This document shows, piece by piece, positions 20,284 to 30,257 of a stretch of 64,000 bases of DNA. Source of the DNA: Cylindrotheca closterium (Eukaryota > Bacillariophyta > Bacillariophyceae > Bacillariales > Bacillariaceae); contig CAKOGP040000136.1 of NCBI GenBank assembly GCA_933822405.4, positions 1-64,000 of the forward strand, read 5' to 3'. Numbering within the stretch: position 1 is the first letter of the stretch; each line of letters begins with the position of its first letter. The notes below the pieces were generated by a model that worked only from the letters and a program-made list of their open reading frames with translations, made no database searches and was not told the DNA's origin. A program made the translations under genes and the position numbers.

Positions 20284-21558
20284 ATGACAGAAAGAAAAAG
20301 AGTTACCATTGACGGCAATCTGTACGACGTTTGCAACGAATTTGAGTTCAAAGAACTGATGGGATGGGTCTTGCGAGCCCAGTGTTTGGAGACAGTCAGG
20401 GACCATCCGGGTGTTCTCATGTTCGATTACTCGTCTTTGCAACATGGAGCCGCTTACACGACAAGACCCAACATTCAAATCATTCCCTATGATTCAGATG
20501 AAGTGGGTGTGGCAGCTGCGGCAGCGGTCCCTCCTCGTCTGCCACTGCAGCAGCAGCAGCATCAGCGACCGTTGGACCCTCCACAGCAGAGCCACGACCA
20601 AAGCAACAACAACAACAAAAACAATGCTCCTCCATCGTCACCTCACAACACTCCTCCCAGCAATCAGTGTTCCCGGGGGACGGCTTCCTCCATTCCCAAG
20701 GACATTGTTGTAGTTCGAAGACGCGGAGGCACCAAGGCCAAGAATAAGAGTAGTACTACCAGCAAGATCAACAATAACGCAAGAGATATTTCCAGAAGGT
20801 GGAGGCAACAGCAGTTTACTGTGAGCGACACTCAGAACGTTTGCGACATTGCCCAAAAACATACGGACAAGGGAATCTACTTGTGTGCGCAAGGAAGGTA
20901 CAAGTCTGCCATGGCCTTGTTTCTCCAAGCGCTTTCGTTTTATTTGCAAGCTCATGGAGACGAATCCCACTCGGACGTGGCAAAGAGCTACGATCGATTG
21001 GGGACATGTTTGGAAGATCAAGAGAAGTACGAAGAGGCCTTGCCGTATACTCAAAAGGCACTGGACATTCGTTTGGAAGTATGCGGTGATTTGCACGATG
21101 ATACGGCCAAATCCTACAATAGTGTGGGAAACATCTTGTACAAGCAACGTCACATGGAGGAAGCCATGAAAATGTACGAACACTCCTTGGCGATTGAGCT
21201 AGAGAAGCATGGAAACCACCATTTGGATGTGGCGGGTGTTTATCACAACATTGCCAATGTTTTGAACAAGGAAGGAAGACTCGAAGAATCCAAACAAAAG
21301 CACGAACAAGCGTTGGTCATTCGACAGGAAACTTCGGAATCGAATCCACTCGAAGTTGCCGATTCGCTCATGGGCATTGGAAAGGCCCTGACCCGTCAAG
21401 ACAAGCATGCCGAAGCCCAAAAGAAGTACGAAGATGTCGAGGCGATATATCTCGAAGTACATGGCGAAGGTCATGCAAAGGTAACCTCGGTGCGAAAACG
21501 AGTCGCCAAGGCTCTGCACCGTGCTGATCAAGAACAGCAAAGGTTGTTGGTGGTTTGA
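20284..21558 (+). CDS. TPR (kinesin-light-chain-like) protein, divergent N-domain
   Basis: 424 residues, single exon. The N-terminal ~65 residues are a divergent version of the family domain (KRVTIDGNLYDVCNEFEFKE, ending GAAYTT). The linker is rich in Gln, Asn and Ser and has a basic cluster (VVRRRGGTKAKNKS) but no clear ISSDSD motif. From ~185 there are five 42-residue TPRs of the NPHP3/KLC type. Examples are SYDRLGTCLEDQEKYEEAL and SYNSVGNILYKQRHMEEAM. The last ends EIHGEGH-like (EVHGEGHAKV), as in the paralogues. Such TPRs form a superhelical peptide-binding groove, so this is probably a scaffold or adaptor. The partner is unknown. Confidence 0.88.
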   Translation: MTERKRVTIDGNLYDVCNEFEFKELMGWVLRAQCLETVRDHPGVLMFDYSSLQHGAAYTTRPNIQIIPYDSDEVGVAAAAAVPPRLPLQQQQHQRPLDPPQQSHDQSNNNNKNNAPPSSPHNTPPSNQCSRGTASSIPKDIVVVRRRGGTKAKNKSSTTSKINNNARDISRRWRQQQFTVSDTQNVCDIAQKHTDKGIYLCAQGRYKSAMALFLQALSFYLQAHGDESHSDVAKSYDRLGTCLEDQEKYEEALPYTQKALDIRLEVCGDLHDDTAKSYNSVGNILYKQRHMEEAMKMYEHSLAIELEKHGNHHLDVAGVYHNIANVLNKEGRLEESKQKHEQALVIRQETSESNPLEVADSLMGIGKALTRQDKHAEAQKKYEDVEAIYLEVHGEGHAKVTSVRKRVAKALHRADQEQQRLLVV

Positions 21559-21890
21559 AAATAAAGTACAGTAAGAATGATTCAAATGAAGAATAATAAG
21601 AAGGAATGAATGAATTGGACGAGGAGGACGAAAGAACATGCAAATGAGGGTCTGTTCATGAAACAAGTTAGAACTTACCCTATACTATATCTTTAAAAAC
21701 AAATAGAAATAGATAAAAGTCTGATGAAATGTTTGAAAGAAGGAATACCTATGGTTTTAAACTGAACGAATGCTACTGTATAAAATTCTTGCCTACGAAA
21801 GTTGAAGGTCGGACCAGTTGAACACTAGTGGGACTTTACAAGCTCTTATTTCCAGGTTTCCGCAATCATCTCTCATCATCGTCGCACACG

Positions 21891-21891
<1 letters not shown>

Positions 21892-21939
<48 letters not shown>
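21892..21939. repeat. (ATT)n microsatellite
   Basis: About 16 ATT units lie ~65 bp upstream of the decayed TPR gene start at 22004. A TATATAAAATA stretch sits immediately before that ATG. Confidence 0.95.
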
Positions 21940-22003
21940 GTTGCCGCATCTATCCGCAATGCACACAACTGGAGCATATTATAGATAGCTATATAAAATA
22001 ACC

Positions 22004-23022
22004 ATGGAGGAAGGACGCAAAACCATCACCATTGCTAATGATGGTGGCGTCTATGCTATTAGCAACCATAAGTTGAAGTCGATCGTTTGTTGCAATAATC
22101 AATCGCTATAGATGCAAAGTCCTTGGAGAATGAATGCTCACACAAAATTACGAGTGCTTGGATATGCCTCTCTTGATCATGGAGGAACCTACACGGCTAA
22201 ATATGGTACCTTGCAACACTACGAGTATCCCATCCACTACCGCTGTAGGTACGGCCAATCTCGTCCAACAATGAATCATCAGCAGCAATCACAGGAACAA
22301 GAAAAACGTCAGGAGAATCCAATGACGAAAATACGGAATGATAATGATATTGATGATCAATGATGATCAATGATGATCAAGCCAACAAGAAAAGACCCGC
22401 TGAAGCAAGGGCTGACAATAACAAATCCAAGAGAAAGAAGAAACAAAAGGCAACGAACGATAATAAAACAATGATTGTCATCAGCAGTGATAGTGATGAT
22501 GATGGTGAGAAATTCAAAAACAACAATGATGCGCCTCAAGAACCACTGCTGGATTCTAGGGAAAAGATTGACCAATGGAGTAAAGCCGGAAGATTAGTGG
22601 CCAACGGGGCTGCTCTGTACAATGAAGAGAAGTATGATGAAGCAATGAAGATGCATCGTCAGGTACTTGCGATTCGATTAAGGGTTCTTGGCAATCGTCA
22701 TATTCGTGTTGCCAGGACATATTGTGCGATGGGGAAGATTTTGGAGGGACAAGTCAAATAAAAGGAAGCAATGGACATTTATCGTAAGGCTCTTATTGAC
22801 ATTCAAATAGAAGTTCTTGGCAATGGTCACCAAAGTCTTGCCTACACTTATGGAGCTCTGGGGGATGTATTATTGAGCAAGCAAAACCAACACACAAAGG
22901 CTCGTGTCATGTATCAACAGGCACTTGGCATTTCCTTGGAGCTTTATGACGAGCGTCACATACTTGTTGTAGATCTACGCCAGCAAATCGCAAATTCTCT
23001 GCTACTTGGAAGCGAAAAGTAG
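22004..23022 (+). pseudogene. TPR-family pseudogene with a nonsense codon in the TPR array
   Basis: It starts ATG-GAG-GAA (MEEGRKTITIANDGGVYAIS) and then loses frame twice within the N-domain; the second half, LRVLGYASLDHGGTYT, is read in another frame. A TGATGATCAA unit is repeated three times at 22351-22380. The rest is in one frame from 22360: RPAEARADNNKSKRKKKQ (NLS-like), KTMIVISSDSDDDGE (SIM-like) and two TPRs. At 22759-22761 the paralogues' KY codon pair is AAA-TAA, so a Tyr codon has become a stop inside QVK-KEAMD. The final TPR continues open to 23022. The 3' half could still make a short protein, but the whole is best called a pseudogene. Confidence 0.85.
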
Positions 23023-23174
23023 GGTGCATATCTTCTTCACCTGCCGTCTCTCTCAAGACGAGTGAATTTTCCGCCGAAGATTCTGTTAGTTCTCCTTTTT
23101 GGGTTACTGTGGTCTTGTTCGTTATCCTGTTCTTTATCTTTATTTTTTTCTCTGACGACGTGAATGCTGTATCA

Positions 23175-23680
23175 TCACGATATCAATGCTGTATCATCAC
23201 GATTGTCGTGCCTGATGCTCCACACAAATCCGACTTTATTCAACAATAAGGCCACACGTTCCAGAGTCTTATTCCGTCTCCTCCTCCCCCTCCTTGGTGT
23301 TGTTGTCTCACGAACAGTCGATATTCCCGCCGTTGGACCTTCGCCCAACCCCCGGGCAAACCTTGATTGTTTGTGTAAAGTGCTGGTGGGAAACTGCTGC
23401 ATGTCCATGTTCGTAAATGAATTGTACAAGCTCGCCATATTTCACCAGCCATCGACGGCCCTTGTGGTGCCAACACAATCCAATCTCTTCCAAAAGTTTG
23501 AGATAGACTGGATATCAGTGATGGATCACCGCGGTACTAGCGTTGCTGGTGCTGATGTTGTTCTTGTCGTCCAACTTGACTCTTTTGATAGATTTGATAT
23601 TGATATCGTTGGCGCTTGACCCAACCACCCAGCAATGGATTGGCAGGATACTCATTTGGAATCAGACAATGGAAATACTT
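23175..23680 (-). pseudogene. Decayed HA-domain gene
   Basis: On the minus strand HA-domain pieces are in order but in different frames: [16 protein letters not shown] and [13 protein letters not shown] (HA1), EEIGLCWHHKGRRWLVKYGE and LVQFIYEHGHAAV (HA1/HA2 boundary), NNQGLPGGWAKVQRREYRLF (HA2), then ERVALLLNKVGFVWSI. The N-terminal low-complexity region and AT-hook are absent; similarity begins abruptly within HA1. At least two frameshifts and a stop are present. It lies between the two intact HA genes and is closest in wording to both. Confidence 0.85.
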
Positions 23681-24537
23681 TCTTTCAAGGGGAATAACTA
23701 AAAGGTTTCGAAAGGGTTTTGGCATTTTGAAGCATGGAAGTAGCAGCAGCAGGAGGTCGTGGTGGTGCTGATCATGATGAAACTCAAACAATCATGGTGC
23801 AAGGTGGTATTTCGGTGGAAAAGACGACACCCTGCTGATGCTGGGACTCGAAGTATTACTGGAACTATACCGGTACTATGAAGTCAAAGTGTACAATATT
23901 ACAAATATAATAATATTACAATAGGTTGTTTTGAAAATAAAGAAGAGTCTCATCATCAATCAATAAACGACTGAGTCCTACTGTAGCTGTCCCTCCTTCA
24001 TCCGGACGACAATAATGGCTCAAAGAATCATCATGGATGCATTGTCCATACGTGTGCCGGTAGGAACTTCGTCACCATCTGCTAGCTGACAGCTTACCAG
24101 ACATTCAACATGGCCGGCTCGAGCTGGAGCAGTTAACACGATAACTAAATTTAATGAAAAGTATTTTGAATACTGACAGCACGGATAAATATATTTAACT
24201 ACAGTACACGTGTACGTGTACAGTGCCAATAAAGAGCGGCTTTCTACACACGCAAATGGAAGGGAACAAACAATAACCTCCGCCAGGCAGATGAATGCGA
24301 GTATTTTATTTTGTTTCCGTATGCGGGCGGTTTACAATTTGGTCCATATCGCCATCATTGCACAGCGGCTGTACCGATTGACTCCCACCAAAAGAGAATC
24401 CTTCTATCTAGTTCTAGTTCTATTCCTACCGTAACGCAGTGTATCTCATCTCACTCTCTATTAGGAACAGAAGAATAGCAGTTTACTGTAGAGTACAGCA
24501 AAAGATATTATTGAACCCGCAATTTTAAAAACTTCTC
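23681..24537. other. Intergenic region upstream of second HA gene
   Basis: This spacer has TACCGGTA words (23865), GTACACGTGTACGTGTACAG at about 24202-24221 (palindromic, with an E-box CACGTG) and no supportable gene. The short frames 24020-24229 and 24210-24434 lack any domain. Confidence 0.5.
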
Positions 24538-27444
24538 ATGTCATCCATGATGCCAAACACCATCAATGATTCGAAGGCGGATGTTTCTTCTTTGAAGCAT
24601 CTGAACGATTCGGGAAGAATTATTCCCAAAGCACAGCTACCCAAAAAGCGTCCGTTGGCTCCGGTTCCAACAGTACCGGATCAGTTTGAAGATGCGGATG
24701 AAGATGAATCGGATCTTGTATTTACCGCAGCCACGGTAGTACCAGCAAAAAGTTTATATGGCGCCACTCATTATCCACTAGCACCAATGTACCAACCACA
24801 ACAATCACGAGGCTTTGGAGAAGCGGTTTATCCAAAACCCAAAAGGGCAAGAACCCAACCACCACACGTTCTTCCCAATAATAATTCGAATGATCAGACT
24901 ACTGCTACAACTGCAGCTTCAACGGCACGTGCTCCAGTCCCAGTCACTCCAGAACTAAACGAGGACCAAGATGATGCAAACAAGAGGAATGGACGTGCTA
25001 AAGAGCAATCTGCTCCAGGCAACAACGACAACCACAAAAGCGTGAAGAATCCTGCTGCTCGAGCATCACCGCCCAATCCACATCATCATCATCATCATCC
25101 AGGCATTGCCGCACACGCAGCTCATGCCGCACATATGTATCAAGGGTTTGTGCATGCACAATCTGCATATTACAATGGAACCTTTGCCCATGCTCCTCCT
25201 GCGTTTCATTCACATCCACATCAACATCCTTATCAGCATCATCACCCACATCCACATCCACCACCACCTATTCCAATGATCCTGTCCCAAATTGCACAAC
25301 GGCGACAGCAGGTGATGCAACAATACCAAGAAAAACAAAAACAAAAACAAAGCCAACAGGAAAGGCAATCAGAGAAGGAGAAAGAGCCGCAAACGAAACA
25401 AAGTAATCCGTCTCCCGCTCATCGTACTACTGCAACTACGAAAAATTCCAGCTTGAAGAAAAATAACCAAAAACCAAGTCCTTCTATCATTCCAAAAGCA
25501 GGATCACCAGTACCGGTACCATTTTTGGGCCATAGTGCGAGTACACTTGCACCCGAAGCTGCTGCTGGTGCAAGAATGTCTCCTACTCCTATTCTGCCCA
25601 ATGATCATCGAAGAGTCCCCCTTGCACCCGCCTACCACTACTGTCCTCCTCTTCCTCTCAAATATCATCATCATCGTCCTCCTCATTATCGCCCTCCTCC
25701 GAATCCCCTTGGTCCACAACCACAAGACAAACCACCAAACGGTAATAACAAAGCAAACGACAACAGCAGCAATAAAAACAACAACAATATGACCAATGAT
25801 GAGCAACCACCACCAGCCGAAACACCAGCGCCACGCAAAAAGAGAGGAAGGCCACCCAAAAATAAGGACACTCCGGAAATAAGCAAGGGACGAGAGGCCA
25901 ATAAAATTCAAAAGGAACAAAAAGCCAAAGAGAGGGAAGCACTCAAAGCCAAAAAACAGGAATTGAAACGACAAAAGCAATCAAAAGTAGCAGCCTCCAA
26001 AAAAGGAAATAACAACAACAACAACAATAACAATAAGAAGACTTCCAAGGGATGCAAATATGCTGCCAAAAATATCGACAAGTGGAATGTCAGGTACGAA
26101 GAAGCCAAAGAGTTCGCCTTGCAAAATGGTAACTGCATGATTCCCAATGAATACGAGGCCAATCCCTCCTTGGGATGTTGGGCCAAACGTCAACGATATC
26201 AATATCAAGTATTCAGGAAATTGAATCGAGACAATACGCAGGACAACAACACTAATGGTGATAATGACGATGGTAAGATTTCCTCCTCCTCCAGCATGAC
26301 GTCCGATCGAGTGGCACTCTTGGAAAAGATTGGTTTTTGTTGGCATCACAAGGATCATCGATGGCTGGTACGATATGGCGAATTGTTAAAGTTCATCAAG
26401 GAATATGGCCATGCCGGTGTTCCAACGACGTGTATTGAAAATCAAGAATTGGCCGGATGGGTCAAGGTCCAACGTCGACAATACCGCTTGTTTGCCATGC
26501 ACCAAAAGTCGTCCATGAGCATTGAACGAGTGGCCATGCTCAACAAGGTGGGATTCATTTGGTCCATTAAGGATGAGGCACCAGCCATGGACGAAGCTGT
26601 GGCCAAAGCCGAAGAGAGTTTGAGACAAGTGGACCTGGAAAATGCCCGCAACATGATGGACTTTGTCCGCAAAAAGACTAGCCTGAAGGATATTTATGAA
26701 AAGAGCAAAGAGGATGCAACTGATACTACTACTACAAATGATACCACTACTACTACTACTACTACTACCGAGACAAGGAATACGGAGAATGAAAGTAATG
26801 CTGTTGCTGCTGCTGCTACCAGCAAGGAGAAAGCACCAAACGCAGGAGCAACCACAGGGTATCCACACCGCACGGCCATGATTGCCAATGGTGCTGCCAT
26901 GATTCATTGTCCAAGGACCAACAATTACAGAGGCACAGGTGCTCTGGCTACCATTGCGGCGACTACGATGGCGAATACTGTCTTGCCATCACCAGAATTT
27001 TTACCAGTCCTCAACAATCGGAACAAGAAGCGAACAAGTATGGAAGCCGATGCTGCATTTAAAAAGAAACAGGAAGAAGAAGAAAAAGCGCATCGAAATG
27101 CAAGACTACCAGCAGCAAACTCGCTTTGTCATCCAGACACAACACCTCTTAGGATTCCTACTGCTACTGCTACAATTGGTGCTACTTCCATGTGGCAAGA
27201 GCTTGATCCCAAGAAGAAGCTTGGCGATGATGTTGTTGATGATGATGATGATTCTAAACCACCACCATCAGACTCTGACAAGATGAATACTGCCCCTGCT
27301 GCGGATGTCATGCTGAAACCTACTGCTCCTGCTCCTACTACTTTGAATAGTAGCAGTAGTTACAAGGCGCCACCCTCACCCAAGAAAAATGACGAGAAGG
27401 AAGCAACGCTTGCCTTGTTGTCGTGGAGACAACACCAAACATAA
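24538..27444 (+). CDS. Large helicase-associated (HA) domain protein with AT-hook
   Basis: 968 residues, single exon. The N-terminus has QFEDADED near 49-56, as in the 17159 gene. It is followed by ~370 residues of His, Pro, Gln and Asn low complexity. An AT-hook (RKKRGRPPKNKD, 433-444) is followed by a highly charged, probably coiled-coil stretch (~450-490). HA1 spans ~516-602 ([40 protein letters not shown]). HA2 spans ~608-677 ([42 protein letters not shown]). The ~290-residue tail is disordered with Thr, Asp and Ala/Thr runs from CAC/ACT/GAT repeats. It is a paralogue of the 17159 gene; the likely role is nuclear DNA binding. The many reverse-strand frames over it are composition artefacts. 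Confidence 0.9.
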   Translation: MSSMMPNTINDSKADVSSLKHLNDSGRIIPKAQLPKKRPLAPVPTVPDQFEDADEDESDLVFTAATVVPAKSLYGATHYPLAPMYQPQQSRGFGEAVYPKPKRARTQPPHVLPNNNSNDQTTATTAASTARAPVPVTPELNEDQDDANKRNGRAKEQSAPGNNDNHKSVKNPAARASPPNPHHHHHHPGIAAHAAHAAHMYQGFVHAQSAYYNGTFAHAPPAFHSHPHQHPYQHHHPHPHPPPPIPMILSQIAQRRQQVMQQYQEKQKQKQSQQERQSEKEKEPQTKQSNPSPAHRTTATTKNSSLKKNNQKPSPSIIPKAGSPVPVPFLGHSASTLAPEAAAGARMSPTPILPNDHRRVPLAPAYHYCPPLPLKYHHHRPPHYRPPPNPLGPQPQDKPPNGNNKANDNSSNKNNNNMTNDEQPPPAETPAPRKKRGRPPKNKDTPEISKGREANKIQKEQKAKEREALKAKKQELKRQKQSKVAASKKGNNNNNNNNNKKTSKGCKYAAKNIDKWNVRYEEAKEFALQNGNCMIPNEYEANPSLGCWAKRQRYQYQVFRKLNRDNTQDNNTNGDNDDGKISSSSSMTSDRVALLEKIGFCWHHKDHRWLVRYGELLKFIKEYGHAGVPTTCIENQELAGWVKVQRRQYRLFAMHQKSSMSIERVAMLNKVGFIWSIKDEAPAMDEAVAKAEESLRQVDLENARNMMDFVRKKTSLKDIYEKSKEDATDTTTTNDTTTTTTTTTETRNTENESNAVAAAATSKEKAPNAGATTGYPHRTAMIANGAAMIHCPRTNNYRGTGALATIAATTMANTVLPSPEFLPVLNNRNKKRTSMEADAAFKKKQEEEEKAHRNARLPAANSLCHPDTTPLRIPTATATIGATSMWQELDPKKKLGDDVVDDDDDSKPPPSDSDKMNTAPAADVMLKPTAPAPTTLNSSSSYKAPPSPKKNDEKEATLALLSWRQHQT

Positions 27445-27784
27445 CACTACTATAGTAATATGGTTATTATCATCATTATATATAAAATAAAAGCATGGGA
27501 TATATAAACCGGTATGTGATGTTGAAAAGCTATATTGATGCACTCTTGTGGAGAGTGAACTCTCGCTATATATATGCAACGAACCGGTAATCGATATCCC
27601 GTATTTCTCGAACTTGACTAATTTCTAATTTATTGAATGCGCCAATTTGGTTTGTGGTACGAACTCTACGACATCTACGGTGTGAGAGTACAGACATAGC
27701 TTCCTTTTTAACACATCGAACGAATGCAAAGAATAGACAACAATCAAAATACTAACAACATCAACACTCTATAACAATAGCATT

Positions 27785-29815
27785 ATGACAGCAACAACGA
27801 ATAATACAACAACTAAGACCAAAACCATCACTGTAATCAACGATGGCGGTGTTTATGACATTAGCAGCAAAGAAGAATTCAAAGATTTGCTGTCGTCCTT
27901 GAAAACAAACTATTTGGAACATGTCGATACGAAACGTCGAGTGCTTGGCTTTTTGTCCGTTGTGGACGGTGGAACTTATACGTTCTCTTCTTCCCATTAC
28001 ACTGCTAGCATCATTACTCCAAAGAGAGCAGCTGACAAGACAGATGACGTATCAATGCAGCAAGAATCAGCAGCAGCATCAGCATTAGCGTCATCCTCAC
28101 GAGATTTGCCTTCCCCACAAAAGCTGAGATTGGACGAAAGCAATAACCATGAAAGCAGCACCAATGAGGAATCCAAAGAGAGAAATGGCATTCGCACTGA
28201 TGATGACGAAGATAATATTCGGTCCAAGGTAGTAGCTCCTGAATCCTCTTCTGCTACCGTTAGCCATATGGAGCGTCAACAAGATGAGTCTCATCAATCC
28301 CCGCCGCAAGCTCAACCACAGCCAATCATGTCTGACAAACATCGAAATAAGACGACTGGCAATGCTCAACACGACAACATCATCATTCACACCAATGGTG
28401 ACGACAATATTTGGAAATATTCGCTAGGACATGACACTCAAAAGGCCAAGGATCCATCGTCTCAAGGAGTCCAAGAACCAGCTAATAAGGATTGTGAGAA
28501 TAATACTGGGGACAGTAAAAACGCAAGCAGCAATAAAACCGAACAAAAACAATCTCCTTTTGACATTCAACTTCCAACGCCAGATACAGTGGTAAAGAAT
28601 CACCAGCAGCAGCAAGGCGACAACAGTGATGATAGGAAAGTGCTGGTTGAGAAAACCAATGATGCTGCACTTTTGATGGCGCTCCGAAACGACGATTGTT
28701 TCACCACCAGCAACAATGAGAACAATCACCATCAAGGGGATGAAAATAGCCAGTCTCCCAACAATCGACGACAGAACGACGGGAATCAAACAGAAAACAA
28801 TAGCAGTGGTGATTTCACCGAGAAGGATGACGATGATAGTATTGCAAATGACCAAGCAACAGCAACAACAACAATAGCAGCAGCAGTACACTCGCCGAAC
28901 CACAAGCGACCGCGGAATATTGTCACTCCCAAGGAATCATTAGCATCACCATGCCTTGCACGGAAAACGGAGAAAAGCTCCTTCTTTTCTACCAGCCGAA
29001 CCCAAGCTGATAAGGATGAATGCTTCTCGTCTCCGCCGCCAAAGCAAAAGCGATTGAGATTGGATCCAAACAAAGAAGACGAAATAGAGAGTGGAGCATC
29101 ATTATCGCCAGCCTCGTCAACAGTATCATCATCGTCATCGTCGTCGTCGTTGTCAAATGTGCCACCCACCAAGCCGCAAAAGACGACGCAAACTCCTACT
29201 CTCAAGAAGACCTTTACACTCACCGAGTATTTGGTGGAAGCCAAAGCGCTTTTGGACAAGCACAAGTATCGACAGGCGATGATGCTCTACGAAAAGGCTC
29301 TACCACTGCAAATAAAAGCTTTGGGCAAGAACCATACCAAGGTTGCCAATACCTGCTTTCAAATGGGGCGTGCCTTGAGGCATTTGGGCATTTATGGAGA
29401 GGCCATGAGACTCCATCAACGGGCTCTCCAAATTCGCCTTCAGTGCCTCCCTTCAAATGATTCGAGAATTGCCGACTCGTATAATACCATTGCCGCCGTG
29501 TTGACCAATCAAGGACGCTATGATCCAGCAATGCACGCCTATCAAAAGGCTTTGCATATACGACTGGAGGTCTACGGAGACAAGCATGCCTACGTGGCCC
29601 AAGTCTTGTCCAATATGGGGTGGGTCTTGCAAACGCAAAAGAAGTATGTAGAGGCAAGAAAAAAGTACGAAGCGGCACTTGACATCTACCTCGAGGTCCA
29701 TGGGGAGGGACATGCGCGGGTAGAGATTACCCGGCAGCAAATTGCCGAGTCCAATGGCAAACTGAATGCTGCTGCTGCTACTGCTTCTCCTCCTCCATGT
29801 ACTGTCGTACTCTGA
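27785..29815 (+). CDS. TPR-family protein with long disordered linker
   Basis: 676 residues, single exon. The N-domain (~12-67: TITVINDGGVYDISSKEEFK, then KRRVLGFLSVVDGGTYTF) is the canonical family form. A ~430-residue Asn/Asp/Ser/Gln-rich linker follows, with basic patches (PKQKRLRLDP) but no exact ISSDSD motif. Four C-terminal TPRs follow from ~495 (LVEAKALLDKHKYRQAMMLY, SYNTIAAVLTNQGRYDPAM, and others), ending EVHGEGHARVEITRQQIAE. It is the longest member; the TPR array is short relative to the linker. It lies 340 bp after the HA gene on the same strand. Likely a nuclear or cytosolic adaptor; partners unknown. Confidence 0.9.
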   Translation: MTATTNNTTTKTKTITVINDGGVYDISSKEEFKDLLSSLKTNYLEHVDTKRRVLGFLSVVDGGTYTFSSSHYTASIITPKRAADKTDDVSMQQESAAASALASSSRDLPSPQKLRLDESNNHESSTNEESKERNGIRTDDDEDNIRSKVVAPESSSATVSHMERQQDESHQSPPQAQPQPIMSDKHRNKTTGNAQHDNIIIHTNGDDNIWKYSLGHDTQKAKDPSSQGVQEPANKDCENNTGDSKNASSNKTEQKQSPFDIQLPTPDTVVKNHQQQQGDNSDDRKVLVEKTNDAALLMALRNDDCFTTSNNENNHHQGDENSQSPNNRRQNDGNQTENNSSGDFTEKDDDDSIANDQATATTTIAAAVHSPNHKRPRNIVTPKESLASPCLARKTEKSSFFSTSRTQADKDECFSSPPPKQKRLRLDPNKEDEIESGASLSPASSTVSSSSSSSSLSNVPPTKPQKTTQTPTLKKTFTLTEYLVEAKALLDKHKYRQAMMLYEKALPLQIKALGKNHTKVANTCFQMGRALRHLGIYGEAMRLHQRALQIRLQCLPSNDSRIADSYNTIAAVLTNQGRYDPAMHAYQKALHIRLEVYGDKHAYVAQVLSNMGWVLQTQKKYVEARKKYEAALDIYLEVHGEGHARVEITRQQIAESNGKLNAAAATASPPPCTVVL

Positions 29816-29984
29816 TTGAGGTATTAGACAGAGCATTTCTTCAATAGTTCCATCGTAGACAAGTCGCTTTTGGGTAAACATGTAGACTCTTGTATTGTAA
29901 AAGCATAATGTATATATGGTATATCATTTCTTTCAGCATACAGCACACGTCTACAGTTGAGTATTGTTTTCTTGCATAAAATAA

Positions 29985-30212
29985 TGGAATGAATGAATGA
30001 ATCGCAATCAATCAATCTAATCCGATTTTGAACTAGTGATTGATTCATTCGACTTCGTCTGTTTCGCCAAAACGCGTGCCGAGTTTTTCGTTTTGGCGAA
30101 GAAGTTCATCATCTCTCTTTTTCTGATGCACGCGAAATAAAAATCGCATCCATCAAAATCGGATGCGATATAATTGATTGATTGATTGATTCATTCATTC
30201 ATTCATTCATCT
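29985..30212. mobile_element. Foldback element with nested perfect hairpins
   Basis: The outer arms are (ATGA)n/(ATCA)n-like and inverted: GAATGAATGAATCGCAATCA on the left against ATTGATTGATTCATTCATTC on the right. Inside are an 11-bp perfect stem TCGCCAAAACG / CGTTTTGGCGA (30064-30101) and a 9-bp stem ATCGCATCC / GGATGCGAT (~30144-30170). There is no coding potential. This is MITE-like, or a structured 5' leader element of the gene starting at 30258. Confidence 0.5.
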
Positions 30213-30257
30213 CATCACCGCACAAGTGATCATTAACATTATCGTAAACCCTTCAAA

